Below the pieces are notes generated by a model that searched no databases, was not told where the DNA came from, and saw only the letters and a list, made by a program, of their open reading frames with translations. A program made the position numbers and the translations under genes. Below are positions 62,545 to 64,000 of a stretch of 64,000 bases of DNA, piece by piece. Within the stretch, counting starts at the first letter, position 1, and each line of letters starts with the position of its first letter. Where the stretch lies: assembly GCA_016756695.1 (NCBI GenBank), contig CP066701.1, positions 776,001 to 840,000 on the forward strand, given 5' to 3'. The stretch is from Heyndrickxia sporothermodurans (GTDB taxonomy: Bacteria; Bacillota; Bacilli; Bacillales; Bacillaceae_C).

Positions 62545-64000
62545 ATAAGGACCACTTCTGATAAAATTAAGTTACCATACCAAATAAAATCAGAAAGAAG
62601 GATCCTTATGTTTAAAAATTATACCATGAATCAATTAGTTTTGCCTTTAGATTTAGAAGTAAAGTTACAAAAAAATGATATTGCCTTCCATGTTCATCAT
62701 TTAGTTGAAAGTATCCCTCATGAAGCGTTCGAATCATTTCAGAGAAATGATGGCTGTCCTGCCTACCATCCACGCATGATGCTTAAAATTATCTTATGTG
62801 CCTACACGCAATCTGTTTTTTCAGGGCGAAAAATTGAAGCCCTATTAAAAGACAGTATCCGTATGATGTGGCTAGCTCAAGGGCATGAACCAAGCTACCG
62901 AACAATCAACCGATTCCGTGTTCAACCAGAAGTGAAAAATTTAATTCGCCAATGTTTCGTCCAATTCCGTTGCCAATTAATTGAAGAAAAACTGATCGAT
63001 CAAGAAGCAATTTTTATCGATGGTACAAAGATTGAAGCGAATGCAAATAAATTTACGTTTGTCTGGAAGAAATCGATTGAGAAGTATCATCAAAGTTTAA
63101 TTGAAAAGTCAAACCAGCTATATGATGAGCTTCTTGAGAATGAAATCATACCTGAAATCGAACGTGAAAGCGATGAACAGTTATCATTGGAAGAGCTCGC
63201 TCAATTGGTTCAAAAAGTGGATGATGTCGTAAACGAGTATGATAAACAAATTGAAGCATCATCGGATGTTCCAGAACGAAAAGCTTTAAGAAATGAACGC
63301 AAATATCCGAAAAAAGTGCGTAAACAGTTGATTGATTTTATCGTACGAAAACAGAAATACCAACGAGACCTTGAAATCTTTGGTACACGTAATAGCTATT
63401 CTAAAACAGATCCAGATGCGACATTTATGCGAATGAAAGATGATTATATGAAAAATGGACAATTGAAGGCTGGTTATAATACACAAATCGCAACGGAAGG
63501 TCAATATGCGCTTGCCTATGGATTATTCTCAAACCCAACAGACACACGTACGTTAATTCCCTTTCTAGATGAGATTGAGCAGGATTATTTCGAGTTACCG
63601 GAACACATCGTCACAGATGCAAGTTATGGTAGTGAAGAAAATTATAATGATATCCTTTTGAACAGAAAACGTGAAGCACTTATTCCTTATACGCTGTATA
63701 TGAAGGAAAAAAAGAAAACCTACAAACAAAACCTATTCAATCCAGACAACTGGCCGTACGATGAAGAAACAGATACCTATACATGTCCAAACCAGAAACA
63801 TCTTACATTTCACGATTATTCTGTCCGTACTGATCGTACAGGATTCCAACGGAAGTTTAAAATCTACGAGTGCAAAGACTGTTCGGACTGCCCATTCCGT
63901 TCCTCCTGTACCAAAGCAAAAGAAGGCAACAATCGAAAACGAATGGTGAATGAAACATGGGAACAACAAAAAGAATATGTAAGAACGAAGCTTTCAGAAG
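62545..64000 (+). mobile_element. IS1182-family element, left part, open at the window edge
   Basis: The start near 62545 (AGGACCACTTCTGATAAAA) cannot be placed exactly because the other end is outside the window. The single transposase gene below supports the family. Confidence 0.55.
62608..64000 (+). CDS. IS1182-family transposase, incomplete at the right edge
   Basis: ATG 62608 follows AGAAGGATCC and opens 'MFKNYTMNQLVLPLDLEVKL', then 'DIAFHVHHLVESIPHEAFES', the N-terminal transposase domain of IS1182. The frame is open for 464 codons up to the edge. It has 'EAIFIDGTKIEANANKFTFV' (Asp), 'HIVTDASYGSEENYNDIL' (Asp) and a Cys cluster 'CKDCSDCPFRSSC'. The Glu motif and end lie outside. It is a different element from the composite transposons at 24968 and 29481. 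Confidence 0.88.
   Translation, partial: MFKNYTMNQLVLPLDLEVKLQKNDIAFHVHHLVESIPHEAFESFQRNDGCPAYHPRMMLKIILCAYTQSVFSGRKIEALLKDSIRMMWLAQGHEPSYRTINRFRVQPEVKNLIRQCFVQFRCQLIEEKLIDQEAIFIDGTKIEANANKFTFVWKKSIEKYHQSLIEKSNQLYDELLENEIIPEIERESDEQLSLEELAQLVQKVDDVVNEYDKQIEASSDVPERKALRNERKYPKKVRKQLIDFIVRKQKYQRDLEIFGTRNSYSKTDPDATFMRMKDDYMKNGQLKAGYNTQIATEGQYALAYGLFSNPTDTRTLIPFLDEIEQDYFELPEHIVTDASYGSEENYNDILLNRKREALIPYTLYMKEKKKTYKQNLFNPDNWPYDEETDTYTCPNQKHLTFHDYSVRTDRTGFQRKFKIYECKDCSDCPFRSSCTKAKEGNNRKRMVNETWEQQKEYVRTKLSE

Noticed and set aside
1..64000. CRISPR arrays, defence islands, tRNA or rRNA genes
   Set aside because: No regularly spaced short direct repeats, no recognisable defence genes, and no stable RNA genes were found on reading both strands.

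Overview
The window comes from a low-GC, endospore-forming Firmicute of the Bacillaceae type. The reasons are a GerA-type germinant receptor operon, an intracellular subtilisin with an LIPY propeptide, an E111-type MetA, the KhtT/KhtU K+/H+ antiporter pair, AGGAGG ribosome-binding sites and two CcpA cre-like boxes. I could not determine the species. No rRNA, tRNA or CRISPR array was seen.

Layout. 1-7500: a gerA operon (gerAA-gerAC-gerAB) broken twice, by an IS110-family element inside gerAA (about 674-2442) and by a decayed IS66 element between gerAA and gerAC (2691-5131). 7545-20366: a PBP4-type carboxypeptidase, then a citrate/tricarboxylate block: a CitS/CitT-like two-component system, tctCBA, an AbrB-family membrane protein, a LysR regulator, a chimeric gene fusing the front of a CitS-like kinase to the DNA-binding end of a CitT-like regulator, and a CitM-type transporter. 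Cre-like boxes precede tctC and the CitM gene. 20370-24220: debris, with a frameshifted hypothetical gene, a perfect 40-bp GC-rich palindrome, a broken IS21 element and an AbrB-type remnant. 24230-33583: a 347-codon lipoprotein gene cut twice by two inverted, almost identical 3.98-kb transposons. Each is a 1.56-kb IS carrying a 2.4-kb IS66 element. Removing both, with one copy of each 4-bp target duplication, restores one uninterrupted reading frame. 33600-37650: a C92-type papain-fold protein, a PH-domain remnant, a structured repeat, an intracellular serine protease and a histidine kinase. 37990-45851: cstA plus its small YbdD-like partner, a DnaQ-like exonuclease, a universal stress protein, an RlmN-type methyltransferase, a proline iminopeptidase with one in-frame stop, metA, and an SRPBCC/ArsR pair. 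45911-48824: an emrAB-like efflux cluster with a MarR regulator, whose pump has one in-frame stop. 49043-52826: a GNAT, khtU, khtT, a truncated tyrosine-recombinase-like gene and a second KhtT-like gene. 52919-60504: a GNAT, a C45-family protein and a complete oppABCDF operon. 60830-64000: a DUF3899-like membrane protein, a divergent TipA-type MerR/DoxX pair with an apparent ATT start, and an IS1182-type transposase running off the window.

Main theme: mobile elements and fresh-looking gene inactivation around otherwise ordinary Bacillus metabolism. The strongest observations are the doubly interrupted lipoprotein gene whose frame can be restored exactly, the kinase/regulator fusion, and the gerAA insertion with a possible guide-RNA region. 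I found no new defence or biosynthetic system.
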